DNA of 64,000 nt from positions 5,889,501 to 5,953,500 of the forward strand of contig JAUIMM010000636.1 of NCBI GenBank assembly GCA_031769625.1, in the 5' to 3' direction. Both the position numbers and the translations under genes were made by a program. A model generated the notes under the pieces. It was not told the DNA's origin and ran no database searches. It worked only from the letters and a program-made list of their open reading frames with translations. The DNA comes from Taudactylus pleione (taxonomy: Eukaryota > Chordata > Amphibia > Anura > Myobatrachidae). Within the stretch, counting starts at the first letter, position 1; every line of letters begins with the position of its first letter. Positions 32,223 to 42,640 of this stretch are shown in pieces.

Positions 32223-32361
32223 GTACCATATCCTTCGTTGAAGAATACCACGGTATTCCACAAGTCCATGGCGCGACTCAGAGGCCTGCACGCCACGCCA
32301 CAAGTCCGTGGCGCGACTCACGCCACGCCATGAGCAACAAAATAGCTGGGCAGATCTGTAG

Positions 32362-33165
32362 CTAGACCTTGTGTCTAGTAGGAATAGTGCTACATACACT
32401 GACCTGGTATGTAGGGGGGCCCAGGCACCGCAACTCCCGGTGAGACCAGCGCTTCAGCACATATAAAATGGCCACCAGACTCATAGCGGGTGTGTCTGAG
32501 GGAGAGCTGCCTGCAACCACCAGACCGCAGTGGAAAGGCACGCAGTGCAGCGGGGGAGGGGCCGGCTGTGCAGTACAGGAAAGGCCCGCTCCCCTAGCAT
32601 GCTATTAACCCCCGGGATGCCGACAACATCCGCAAGCTGTGGCCCGCTATCCCTGATGGTATAGTGTCAGAGCAGGCACTTCCACAGGACCCCCTCCTGG
32701 GAAGCCTACAGGACTGTGATGTCAGTGGGTATCCGCCACAGATGCCAGCTGCTTACCTTAATGTCCCCCATGAAGTCCGGCCACAGTCCTAGGCGTCTGG
32801 GGGTTTTTGCTAGCTAAAAATCCCAGACACCCGCCGTGATCCCTGGCGCCATGCCAGCATCTCAGCGCTGGCGGGGTGTCGGAGTGGCAGCATGGGCGTC
32901 CACTGGACTGCCCCTGCTGACCACTCTTGTAGTTTTTAAAAGTTTTCTGGGGCTGTCAATGCAGCCCCTCTTGAAGTGACCCGACTCCGTGCCGAGCACC
33001 TACGAAACTGAGGTGCCTTGGCTTGGGGGCGGGGTATAGGAGAGGGGCCCCGTGCATCTTGGGAGGACAAGTTTAACTATTGAGGTGCCCGAGACTGATG
33101 TCATCGCCTATACCCAAGGTCTCCTGTGGAGCGCTATGGACCCTGCAGTAGAAACACTGATTTAA
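32362..33165 (-). repeat. DIRS copy 1 5' region and right inverted terminal repeat
   Basis: GC-rich 5' untranslated sequence of DIRS copy 1 leads on the minus strand from the terminal repeat (33165-33000) towards the insertion point of the 9-kb block. The terminal repeat is the inverse of 18981-19139. Confidence 0.75.
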
Positions 33166-34994
33166 GACATGTTTCAAGTTTTCTATCTCTAGAATCTGTA
33201 AAGGAAGATGTGGACGGTATAGTCAATGTAGCAGTTATGACTAAATGTGTCACATGAGCATCCAGAGTAGGAGGGACTTCCCACTTAGTATATTCAGCAG
33301 GTGGGAAACGATAAAGATGCTAATAGTTTTGTAACATGAAAATGTTTATCCGGAGCACTCCATGCTTCTCCCATAAGTTCAGTGAGTTGCTCAGACTTAG
33401 GAAACTAAGCTTTTATCACCCTCTGGTGTTTAAACACTAGAGCCTTAGGTTTAGGAGCTGGCTCATCACCTTCTTTATTATCCACTGTAGAAGGATGGCC
33501 CCTTCCTTAGATAGACCCTGGAGAAGAACCTGGCACATCATCTGACATCTCCGATGATACATCTGAATCTACATGCTGGGCAGACTGACAAAATTATATC
33601 GTCCACTGAGGCGCTTTAATGGCTACCGGTCTGTTCGCCTGCAACATTTGTTGAAACACAGCAGGTGACTGAGTCGTACTCTGATTGAGTGGGCATAAAC
33701 ATCCATCCAGGAAGGATGTATAGGGGGAACAAACATAGCAGTCTGGAACTGCTGTGGGTATCCCATTGTGGGAGTAGCCACTAGTTGCATCATAACTTGA
33801 GACAAGGAGGACACCCAAGATGGCTCATGTACAGGAGCTGGTAGACTGGACTGGTGAGGTGGTTCTTTATAACAAATAGCACACAAACCATCATGTATAA
33901 AGTTCTGAGGGGACAAGCCTGCCAAACAACTATTACATGAAACCAGTTTCCTGTTTACCCTTATTCTTAGACATAATAAATGCAAATGTGACTGCCTTCA
34001 CAAGCAACAATAAATGTGAAGTACAATTTGAGAACAAAAGAAAATATTCCCCTGTAGCAAACGGTTGAGGAGAAATAGCAGTGATAGTTATACCTGACAG
34101 TACAGAAAATAAGACAGTAACAACACAGCAGAGCTAGCAAAAGTCACATACAAGGCATATACAATATACTTGCAATGGGCCCTGAATCAACTACTCAAAA
34201 CAAGGCTTAGTAGGATTTTGAGCACCATATAACCTGACCTCTGGGGAGAGGTATGCAGGGAGCCTAGACTCAAAAGCTCCTGAGACCAGCAACTTCAGCA
34301 GAGCACTGATAGTGGTCGCTGGGCGTCTCATATACAAAGGAGGGTAGGGGGAGCAACACACACATGCGAAAACCTCAGCTAGATCAGCATCTGGGTTGGG
34401 GGAGGAGCTGCCGGGGAGAGCCTACCTCCCCTATGTTGTATTAACAACCGGGTGTGCTGGCCTTATAACATGGCTACTGCCACTATCTCCAACGCCAGAC
34501 TGATTTAGCCCGGTGATCTAGTCGGGGAGCGGATGCAGTGGTTGACCCACTACAGCAACTTCCAGCAGTTCTCCAACCGCATGAGGTACAGACTGCCACG
34601 TGGTTCCCCGCTAGCATGGAACCATCTTACCTGCGTCCCTGTGATTCCAGCTGCAGTCCCGGGTCCCAGCATCACCGCTAGCCAAGCCATGCTGGTGCCC
34701 GCCAAAATCACCAGTCTAGTTACTGGTGTTGCAGCGCCGGTGGGGGTAGGTGGAGCAGCAGCACGGGCATTCTTTAGGACACCTACTGCAGCGTTCTGCT
34801 CAGAAGTAAAAATAACTAAAATAAACCATAAAATAAAAATCTTGGAATTGCCTGAGCAGTCCCGTCTGAATCCTGCCCCACTAAATGGAAAAAAACTGAA
34901 TGCCAGTGGCCAGGGGCGGGGTATATGTGGAAGAGGACCTCTATCACTGCAACCACATTTCCCCCCATGGCAGTCCTTTGGACCCTGAAAAAGA
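33166..34994 (-). pseudogene. DIRS copy 2, 5' end and gag N-terminal part
   Basis: On the minus strand, a terminal-repeat-like end near 34994 (reverse complement of GACCCTGAAAAAGAA) and GC-rich leader are followed by gag frames 33985-33594. These carry the cysteine-rich KLVSCNSCLAGLSPQNFIH, then DGLCAICY, then EPSWVSSLSQVMMQLVATP and SYSHNGIPTAVPDCYV. Gag continues to 33166, stops at the DIRS copy 1 terminal repeat and resumes at 18946. EPSWMSSMSQVMMQLV in DIRS copy 3 is the same block. No RT or recombinase of this copy remains in the window. Confidence 0.78.
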
Positions 34995-35036
34995 ATGGTC
35001 TGATTATTGGTCACTGTATGGAGGGGTCCCAAGTAA

Positions 35037-35498
35037 GGGCCTGATTCAGCAAGGAACGCAACTGCTTATACGCACGCAATAGACCAATTGTTGCATACTG
35101 CATATGTATCGCAGTGCGCGTGCGTGAACCAGCCACTGCTATCGTAGTGACTATGCAAACCCATGGCAAAGTGATTGACAGTGCCATTTGTGGGTGGTGA
35201 TGTGGGGGTGGTCAATGAAACGCGTTACAGGGGCGACAATTAGCCATACGCAGCCAGCGCTGAAGTAAACAGTTTCTAAGTCAGAGCTTGTGTAATTGTG
35301 TGTGACGCTGCATTGGTACTTGATTGGACCAATGTTTTCACAGTCTTGCCATTACAGATGTGTGTAAGGTAAGGTGGGCATCCTTATGTAGTGCTGCAGC
35401 GGCATAGTGATCGCAATATATTAGTATATGATCTCAAGTGGAACTGTGTGCGTATTAGCAGTTTCATACACACATGCATTCTTTGCTGAATCAGGCCC
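35037..35498. mobile_element. MITE with GGGCCTGATTCAGCAA ends
   Basis: It begins GGGCCTGATTCAGCAA and ends TTGCTGAATCAGGCCC, perfect 16-bp terminal inverted repeats. About 460 bp, no coding capacity. A partial relative lies at 4573-4870. The target duplication is not evident. Confidence 0.85.
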
Positions 35499-36027
35499 AA
35501 AGTCTAATTATCTCCACTGAGTTCTGTAGAGTAAACCACACCAATGGCCACTGTATTCAACAATGGTCAGAAAAGAGGGCATACTTTATCAGAAGAGGTA
35601 GAAAATAAAAACAAGGGACAGAAGTGAGATAGAAAGCAGGACTTAGATTAATAAAAGGTAGAAACACAAGGGAGAAGAGGGGGTACAGGGATATAGCAAA
35701 GAACAAATGGGGAAGAAACAATTGTGCTCTGTCTGAAGATCGCTCAGAAGGTGTCCAGCAGCCACAGTTTTGGCAGGAGGACACGAGTGCTGTATCCAAG
35801 GATGAGAGAAGTGGTAATGCAGCTTTACACCAACGCAGAAGTGGAAGGTTTCTCAGTATCAGACCTCTGCATTCCTTCTGGTCAGTTCCCAGCAGAATGG
35901 AGTAAAGGGAGCCCAATCCTGACAGTCCTCCTTGTAGTCACTGCAGACTTGTAGCAGACAACGGGTGGGATTGGAAAGCACACCATGACCACAAAGGCTG
36001 AAAATCCCTTAACAATTCAGGTTCACA
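35499..36027. other. Unassigned spacer
   Basis: No recognisable coding or repeat content between two MITEs. Confidence 0.4.
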
Positions 36028-36032
36028 CCAAG

Positions 36033-36236
36033 GGCCTCATTTATCAATGAGTTTTATCACTCACAACGAGTGATAAAACTTGTTGCATATGACAATGCTG
36101 CTCCAGCCAATCACCTACCAACTGTCATATGTTTGAAAACTGACAGTTGGGAGCTCATTGGCTGGAGCACCATTTATCATACGCAACGAGGTTTATCACT
36201 CGCTGTGAATGATAAAATTTGTTGATAAATGAGGCC
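36033..36236. mobile_element. Palindromic MITE, 204 bp, 5-bp TSD
   Basis: Ends GGCCTCATTTATCAA and TTGATAAATGAGGCC are perfect inverted repeats, and most of the element folds back on itself (TTTATCACTC and ACTGTCATATG arms). It is flanked by CCAAG at 36028-36032 and 36237-36241. It has no coding capacity. Confidence 0.88.
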
Positions 36237-36399
36237 CCAAGTAAGGCAGTTGGTGAATAGCGACGCCTTAGGTGTTACAATGTGGGCAATAGACTTTGGG
36301 CTACCACAGGTGCTGAGTGGAGATCTCCCAGGCATCCCACTTCCAGCCACAGAAGGAGTCTTCCGATTGCTCCAGCAGGAACTAGGAGGATGTGGATTG

Positions 36400-37101
36400 A
36401 AATATCTACAGTAAAAAGGTAGACAATGTCTAGATAGACACCAGGTTAGACAATCAATAGGTTGAAGGGACAAAAGGTTGACACACATCAGGTCGACATG
36501 TAAGAAGGTCGATAAGGACACAAGGTCGACATGCATATTGTCAACACATTTTTTTTCTAACCCTAATCTACACCCTAACCCTCCCCTTGGTGCCTAACCC
36601 TCCCTACTAGTGCCTAACCCTAACTGTCAGGTTAGGTGCCTGATCCTAAACGTTCCTTCTAGTGCCTTTCCCTAACCCTCCCTCCTGGTGCCTAACCCTA
36701 ACCGTCAGGGTAATTACCTAACCATTGGGGTAAGTGGTTAATCGTAACACTCTGGTAAGTGTCTAACCCAAACCCTAAACATTTTTTTTAAATCATGTCG
36801 ACCATTTTCATGCCGACCTTTTGTCCCTGTCGACCTATTGCCGAACATCTGGGGCCAAATGTAATAGGGTGAGAGTTTAGAAAATGTGAGAGTTTAGCAG
36901 TAAAACTCGCACACTAATACATTGATCTAGTTGCATTTTCAAAATAGGAAACACCTGGATGAGAGTTTAAATCTTGAGAGTCTTTTGAGTCTGAAAGACC
37001 TGCAAGTTTGCATGTTCTGTGATTTTTTTTTACATTTTCTGAGTTTAAAAATGTGCGAGATGTCTATCTAGACATTGTCTATCTAATTACTGTAGATATT
37101 T
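36400..37101. mobile_element. Foldback element with GTCGAC motifs and CCCTAA-like core
   Basis: Outer arms of 40 bp (36400-36439 and 37062-37101) match at 37 positions in inverted orientation, with core TAGACAATGTCTAGATAGAC. Inside lie repeated GTCGAC(A/C) motifs in opposing orientation (36497-36535 and 36797-36832) around a core of degenerate CCCTAACCCT (36555-36780). A second element with (G)GGCCAAATGTAATAGGGTG at 36852 seems nested on the right. No open frame of note. Confidence 0.8.
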
Positions 37102-37105
37102 AGAC

Positions 37106-37765
37106 CGGATCTAGGATGCTGGTAAGGCAAGAGAGAAGGGTACACTAATAAGATGGGTAGGCTCGGGTAGCTGACTGGGGTATCTCCATCTGTGGAGGTA
37201 CCAGAGAGAGGTGAAAGGTCTTATTCACCATATGTAAATATTGTGCCGCAGCTACCAAAGCAAGGCCCAATTACTGTGCCGGATTTTGGTGCATAGAAAG
37301 GATAGGGGTACCGGCAAATATGCTGAAGGTACAGCCATGTTTCCAAAAGGTTGGAACCAGCACCATGGTGAAGGATCTAATTGCTGTCCACAGAACCAGG
37401 CTAAAACATGGCCATACTCGAAGCCCCACCCACCAGAAATCGTATGTTCCCTCTTTCTGATGTATTGCTGAGCAGCAAAATTGATAAATATAAGCTAAAT
37501 AAACTAAGGATAGGAAACATGTGAGATATTTTAGTATGTTCTAACAATTTGTCCTTTCTGACAGCGCCTGTTCATATCTTATACATTATATTATATAATC
37601 TTCTACAGCATGTGTATAGCTGCAGGGAGGCCCCTCTCTCACCTCACAGCTCTCACTGTCTGGCAAACTTCAGGACACAACCTCTCTTCTGTCTACACCA
37701 GTGCTGTTAGGATAGGACTGTACCTGTCTGGCAGCACCCTCAGCTCGCAACTGGGGCATTAGGTT
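37106..37765. other. Unassigned spacer
   Basis: No recognisable feature between the foldback element and the purine-rich satellite. Confidence 0.4.
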
Positions 37766-37769
37766 TGGG

Positions 37770-38385
37770 ACAGACATGAGAGAGACTAGTGGGGCAAGGG
37801 GTGGCAGTGATGAGAGGGAGATGGGGGAAAGATAAGAGGTGAGGATGGTGGTGGGAACAGAGATGAGAGATGGTGGTGAGAGGGACAGAGACGGGGGGTT
37901 GGGGAGGACATATCAGAGACAGCAAGAAGGGAAGGTAGTAGGATAAAGATAAGAAACTGGTGAAAGAGACAGAGATGAGAGAGACTGACATTAGGGACAG
38001 AGATGAGATAGATGGAGATGAGACAGAAAGATGGAGGGGGTGAGGGAAACAGATAAGACACAGGTGGGGATGAAGGGGACAGAGATGAGAGACATGACGA
38101 AGGGGGCAGTGATTGGAGATTAGTGGTTGGGGAGGACAGAGAGCAAAGATCGGGAGAAGCAGAGGTAGAAAGATAGAGATGAAAGACGAGGAAGATGGGG
38201 ACAGAGATGTGAGACAGGGAGAAAGAGAAGAGAGGGAAACAGTAATGAGATACATGTAGATGGGGGGACAGAAATGAGAGACAGGGTGATGGCAGAGATG
38301 AGAGACAGGAAGATGGAGGGGGCAGAGATGAGAAACAGAGAAGTGGAGGGGGTGAGGGGGACAGAGATGAGAGACAGGGAAAAAC
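37770..38385. repeat. Purine-rich minisatellite (GACAGAGATGAGAGACAGG)
   Basis: Irregular units of GGGACAGAGATGAGAGA with variants. The plus strand is almost all purine plus T. The two long minus-strand open frames (SHLCPL-type peptides, 221 and 242 residues) come from the absence of stop codons in this composition and are not genes. Confidence 0.85.
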
Positions 38386-38479
38386 AAACCTACAATGCCA
38401 GGCACAGTAACTAATAACCTGCATATGATGGGTCCAAAATACTACTCTGACATAATCAAACAGAGGGTTTCCATTAAAC

Positions 38480-38885
38480 TGTAAGAATAAATGGGTGTGG
38501 TATAATGCCGACATGAGAATGTGAACATGGTAATTTCGAAGATGACCATGTCGATATTCACCATGTACAGTGCTAAAATGTCAACATATCATATCTGTTG
38601 GCCCAGCAGTGATTTACCTCCAGACGGCTGCAGCGAGTCCAGAGTGGCTTCCGTGTTCTGGTGTTCATGTGACCATCACTTCTGGGTCAAACCTCCTATG
38701 CTGCAGTGTTCCCTAAACCCTACCCCTACTGCCTAACCTTAACCTGCCCTCCACCCCTGCAACCTAACCTTCCCACCTACAGCCTAATGCTAATGTCAAC
38801 ACTGTGAAAAAGTCGACATGTTGCCTATCAACATTTTAATGTCAGCATAACATAACTGTCGACATTGTGATTTTCGACATCTCAA
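38480..38885. repeat. Diverged GTCGACAT foldback with CCCTAA-like core
   Basis: The left side has GCCGACATGAGAAT and ACCATGTCGATAT, and the right side has AGTCGACATGTTG and CTGTCGACATTGTG in inverse arrangement. Between them is a core of CCTAACCTTAACCTGCC-like sequence (38705-38795). It is a relative of 36400-37101 without its outer arms. Confidence 0.6.
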
Positions 38886-39479
38886 ATAAATACAATCAAA
38901 GGCTAGAATAAAATAAGATCCTAATTGATCAGATTCATTTGATTATAACAAAGGTCAGTAAGGAAACACAAAAACATGTTTTTAAATGCTAATATTTCTC
39001 TTAATGCATCTCGTCTATCCTTATTTTATTTAGCCGAATTTAAATAATTTGAAAGAAGTGACATTTTAATTTAATCAATAAAATGTATGTTTTAAATAAT
39101 ACAATTAATATTTTTTCTTCAGGGTATATAGGAATCTACAGGAGTACCATAGGGTAATGTGGTTGGAGAGATCCAGGCACCTAACAATTAAAGCTTTCAG
39201 CTCCCAGAATGCCTCAGGTCCTCCCCCATATATGCCCCGCCCCCAGCCACAGGCCTTCAGTTGTTCGTTTCGTGCGGCAGGAAACTACTCAGGCAGTCCT
39301 AATCTTTTATTTTATGTTTGATTTTATAGTCTATGTTTTGGGGTTGGCAGTACTGAGCGTCTGAAATAAGACACATGTACTGCAACTCTGTCTACCTCAC
39401 CGGGCTGCGACACCAGTAACAGGGCTGGTGATTTCGGCAGGTCACGGCTGAGCTTGCTACCAGCGAGGCTGGGACTCAG

Positions 39480-40182
39480 GCTGCAACCGGACGCACGGAG
39501 ATGTCAGGTAAGGCGATTCCTTGGTTACGGGGAATTGCGCGCAGCAGTTCTTGCTTCCAGCGCAGGAGACACCAGGGATCGGCAGCAGATGCTTCTACTG
39601 CAACGAGGCCAGCGTACCCAGTCGGTTGATGCAGCTTAGGGGAGGTAGGTGCTCCCCCCCGACCCAGATCCATCAACACAGCGTCTGGGTCACTCCACCT
39701 ACCATCCTCGTGTATATGAGACGCTCACAGTCCACTATTGGTGTGCTGCTGTAGCTGTTGGTCCCAGGAGTGTTTGGGTCAGTCTCCCTGTATACCTCTC
39801 CCTTGGATCAAGTATATAGTGCTCTATATACTACCATTCCTCATGTTAGGGTAGTTGATTCAGAGTCTATTGTAACTATATTACATATGCGTTGTATGTT
39901 ATTGTTTGCTAGCTGCTGTATTGATACTGTCTTTTATTTCTGACTGTCAATTATAACTATCACTGTTATTTCTCTCCATCCCTTTGGGGTGGAGGTGTTT
40001 TCTGGATACTTCACATTTACCAGTAGTTGTGAAGGCCATCACATAGTATTGCATTTGTTGACTTTAATTTTGAATATATAAAAAGGTAAAGGGAAACAGG
40101 AGGTGGAGGCCCCTGTGCTGGATTCATGAAAATCCTGTCTGGCCAGTTTGTCCCCCCTTGTCTGTTATAAAGAGCCACCTTA
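39480..40182 (+). pseudogene. DIRS copy 3 leader and gag N-terminus
   Basis: GC-rich leader downstream of the left terminal repeat. The end (about 40085-40182) reads, with two stops, in alignment with the cysteine-rich gag segment of DIRS copy 2 (CLASLSPP, then ATLP). It is directly continued by VQEPSWMSSMSQVMMQLV after the gypsy insertion at 55095. Confidence 0.65.
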
Positions 40183-40187
40183 CCAGT

Positions 40188-41317
40188 TGTCAGGATCTGC
40201 AGCTTCCAGCCTGAGGCACTGCATTAACTACTGCCTGTCTGTGTGCAGTGTCAGGTGCATGCTGATTGATTCTCCTGACTGTTCACAGCACAACTGCACA
40301 CTGGTCTATCATTAAGGGAGACTTGCTCTGGTTGGGCCTTGTTCCTGTTAAATTGCACCCAGCCCTGCACTCCATGCCGGTGATAGAATATTTCGTACTT
40401 CTGGTTCCAGTCTCCTGCTTGTCAGTCGAGTTCCTGAGTCAGTCTAGCTGTGTTTCATGTGTGCTGTTTATTCCATCCAGGCAGCTCCACCTGCATCTTG
40501 TCCACTTGTGCTGCTTGTACCATCTGGACAGCATGGAGCGCTTACTACCACACAAGCGTCTGTCACTATCCGGTGGCTTGTGTCAACCTGGTGGCACCAG
40601 TTGCAGTATAGCGTTCCAGGTGCGCAATCTAGCACACCGTCGCCAGTGTCATCCCGGCGGCACTGGTAGCTACTCTGCGTTCCAGGTGTGCAACCTAGCA
40701 CACCGTCGGCAGTGTCATCCCGGCAGCACTGGTAGCAGCTCTGTGTTCCAGGTGCACAACTTAGCACACCGTCGCCAGTGTCATCCCGGCGGCATTGGTA
40801 GCAACTATGCATTGAAGGTGAGCAATCTAGCACACCGTCGCCAGTGTCACCTCGGCGACACTGGTGGCCACTCTGCATTCCAGGTGCGCATATTAACACA
40901 ACATCGCCAGTGTTATCCCGGCGGCACTGGTAGCAACCCCACTTTATTGTTAAATACCTCACCTGAGTCTCATCAGCTCAAAGGCTCCAACGGTCCTGGG
41001 GCCCTAGGTCACTATCAGCCCTCAAGGCTGCTGCAACAGCCCAAAGGCTGCTTCATACCATTAGTCCCTTGGGCATGACTATAAAGTCCACAATCAGCCC
41101 CCAAGGCTGCTCCTACAGCCAACAGGCTGCATCACACCTCTTGCTGCCTCGGCACAACTAGTCAAAACAAACCAGCCCCAAGGCAGCATCGACAGCCCAA
41201 CGGCTGCAACCAAATCCTTAACCCTTGGCTACGACTAGTACGATACATTCCAGCCCTCAAGGCTGTCATCAGTTGGCTCTACATTAATACCATCGATTCT
41301 CTCCAGGAATCATAACA
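40188..41317 (+). repeat. 5' LTR of gypsy copy 2 (1130 bp)
   Basis: TG...CA ends. It contains five 66-bp units (40614-40943), then a stretch of small palindromes of the form CAGCC-N-GGCTG (40970-41275) with a TATAAA at 41080-41085. The 270-codon open frame 40266-41078 arises because 66 bp is 22 codons; it encodes a repeated 22-residue peptide and is not a gene. Confidence 0.95.
40614..40943 (+). repeat. 66-bp tandem array in 5' LTR
   Basis: TTCCAGGTGCGCAATCTAGC-type units start at 40614, 40680, 40746, 40812 and 40878 (exact 66-bp period). The 3' LTR has only one such unit (about 54605-54670). Confidence 0.92.
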
Positions 41318-41360
41318 TTATCACCGGCCATAAAAAAGTGTAGAGCCACGGATTGTGATC

Positions 41361-42209
41361 ATGGAGCCAGGTCAGAACCCAGCTCAAATTCTTGCTGCCC
41401 AACTACAGGTCCTAACACAAGAGGTCCAGGAACTTTCTCTCCAGGTAGAAGAGACACGGGCAGCTGCCCCCTCAGTTTCAGCCTAAACTCGGCTACCTGA
41501 GCCTAAACTCAATTTGCCGGATCGTTTTTCTGGCAATCGTAAAGATTTTCTCAACTTCCGAGAAAGCTGCAAGTTGTACTTCAGGCTTCAGCTTGCTTCT
41601 TCTGGATCGGAAACTCACCAAGTCGGTATTATTATCTCATTGCTTCAAGGTGACCCTCAGACCTGGGCCTTTGGTCTACCTCCAGCTCATAGTGCTCTCC
41701 ATATGGTGGATGCTTTCTTTCCTGCTCTAGGCCTTCTCTACGATGACCCAGACAATGCAGCATTAGCCGAATCCAAACTACGATCTCTGTCACAAGATCA
41801 AGGAGCTGCTGAGGATTACTGCATGGAGTTCTGTAGGTGGGCCAATGACTCTAGTTGGAATGATCCTGTACTAAGAAGTCAATTCTGCATTGGTCTCTCT
41901 GATCAGGTAAAGGATATCCTTGTCCAACAAACGGTTCCGGAGACATTGGATGACCTCATGAACCTGGTCATTTGCATTGATCGCCGCATCCGGGAACGTA
42001 GAAGGGAGAAGGAGCTTTCTACATCTGTTCCCCGGTCTCCAGTTTGGGTAACTCCTTCGGATCCTGGAGAACCTATGCAATTGGGTGCCTATCGGCTCTC
42101 GGCCGAGGAGAAACGAAGACAATGCTCCAAGGGCCTCTGCTTATATTGTGGAGGGAAAGGGCATTCAGTCTTGAATTGTCCTGTCAAATCGGGAAAAGGC
42201 AAGGTCTAG
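41361..42209 (+). pseudogene. gag: gypsy copy 2 gag
   Basis: The ATG at 41361 opens MEPGQNPAQILAAQLQVL. A TAA at 41484-41486 interrupts, and the same frame then stays open to 42209. The body has FRESCKLYFRLQLASS, SLLQGDPQTWAFGLP and AAEDYCMEFCRWA, typical of vertebrate gypsy (Sushi/Mart-type) Gag. It ends with the CX2CX4HX4C knuckle CLYCGGKGHSVLNC near residue 270. Length and domain order are normal, so one nonsense change is the only visible gag defect. It is the best-preserved gag in the window. Confidence 0.88.
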
Positions 42210-42224
42210 GTGTCTTAGGAGAGC

Positions 42225-42640
42225 TACACCTAGGCCTAGCATCTGTCTCTCCCGCAAATTCAGTCCTAATCTCCACCGTTATTCAATGAAGGGGCAGTCC
42301 ATTTTCTGTTTCAGCATTCTTGGATAGCGGAGCGGCAGGAAATTATATGGACATCTTCTTCAAATCATTGGGACTGGCGTCCGAACCTCTAATATGATCT
42401 CTCTCTGTAGTTGGACTTAATGAAGAGGAACGTTCCAGAGTTGTTGTTGTCTCTCAGACATCTCCTGTCCAGTTATCCATCAGGGCTCTACATTCTGAGG
42501 AGATCACATTCTTGTTGCTTCACTGTCCGCTGGCTCCATTGATGTTGGGTCTTCCTTGGCTCAGAAGACATAACCTCGTCATTGATTGGCATACTGGAGA
42601 AATTCTTCAGTGGAGTGATTTCTGTTCCTCTACCTGCATC
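42225..42640 (+). pseudogene. gypsy copy 2 protease region
   Basis: FLDSGAAGNYMDIFFKSLGL near 42316-42370 carries the DSGA form of the aspartic-protease active site. The downstream part has [20 protein letters not shown], the usual flap and C-terminal 'LGLPWL' block. A stop and frameshifts (TGA at 42288-42290, TGA near 42396) separate the pieces. It cleaves Gag-Pol in a working element. Confidence 0.75.

Larger units (their letters stand above)
23369..32361. mobile_element. 9-kb TACAGTA-rich inserted block, candidate DNA transposon
   Basis: The ends are inverted repeats: CTACTGATGTGCCCAGCTAT (23369-23388) and, in reverse complement, CTACAGATCTGCCCAGCTAT (32342-32361), matching at 18 of 20 positions. 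Both sides outside are DIRS copy 1 sequence, so the block is an insertion. Inside, both ends have arrays of direct repeats (73-bp and 53-bp units) that begin near TGTAATACA in inverted orientation. TACAGTA/TACTGTA is strikingly frequent throughout and rare outside. The block holds a five-exon transposase, a Myb-like frame, tRNA-like units and foldback elements. No clean target duplication is visible, so the exact ends remain open. Confidence 0.6.
18947..33165 (-). mobile_element. DIRS retrotransposon copy 1 (minus strand)
   Basis: Inverted terminal repeats at 18947-19139 and 33000-33165 share CTCCACAGGAGACCTTGGGT and its continuation. An internal complementary region at about 19285-19380 matches the tips of both. 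Minus-strand coding order from right to left is gag, RT/RNase H and tyrosine recombinase, as known for DIRS elements, which integrate as circles with a tyrosine recombinase and make no target duplication. The 9-kb block 23369-32361 is inserted in its 5' untranslated part. The host sequence on both sides is DIRS copy 2 gag. Confidence 0.88.

Noticed and set aside
34533..35032. 150-160-codon frames on both strands
   Set aside because: They lie in the GC-rich leader and terminal repeat of DIRS copy 2; no coding homology to the other DIRS copies at this position.
37740..38514. 221- and 242-codon minus-strand frames
   Set aside because: They are stop-free only because of the purine-rich satellite composition, with monotonous SHLCP-type peptides.
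40266..41078. 270-codon open frame
   Set aside because: It lies wholly inside the gypsy copy 2 LTR; its length comes from 66-bp units that are a multiple of three. The 3' LTR does not keep the frame.
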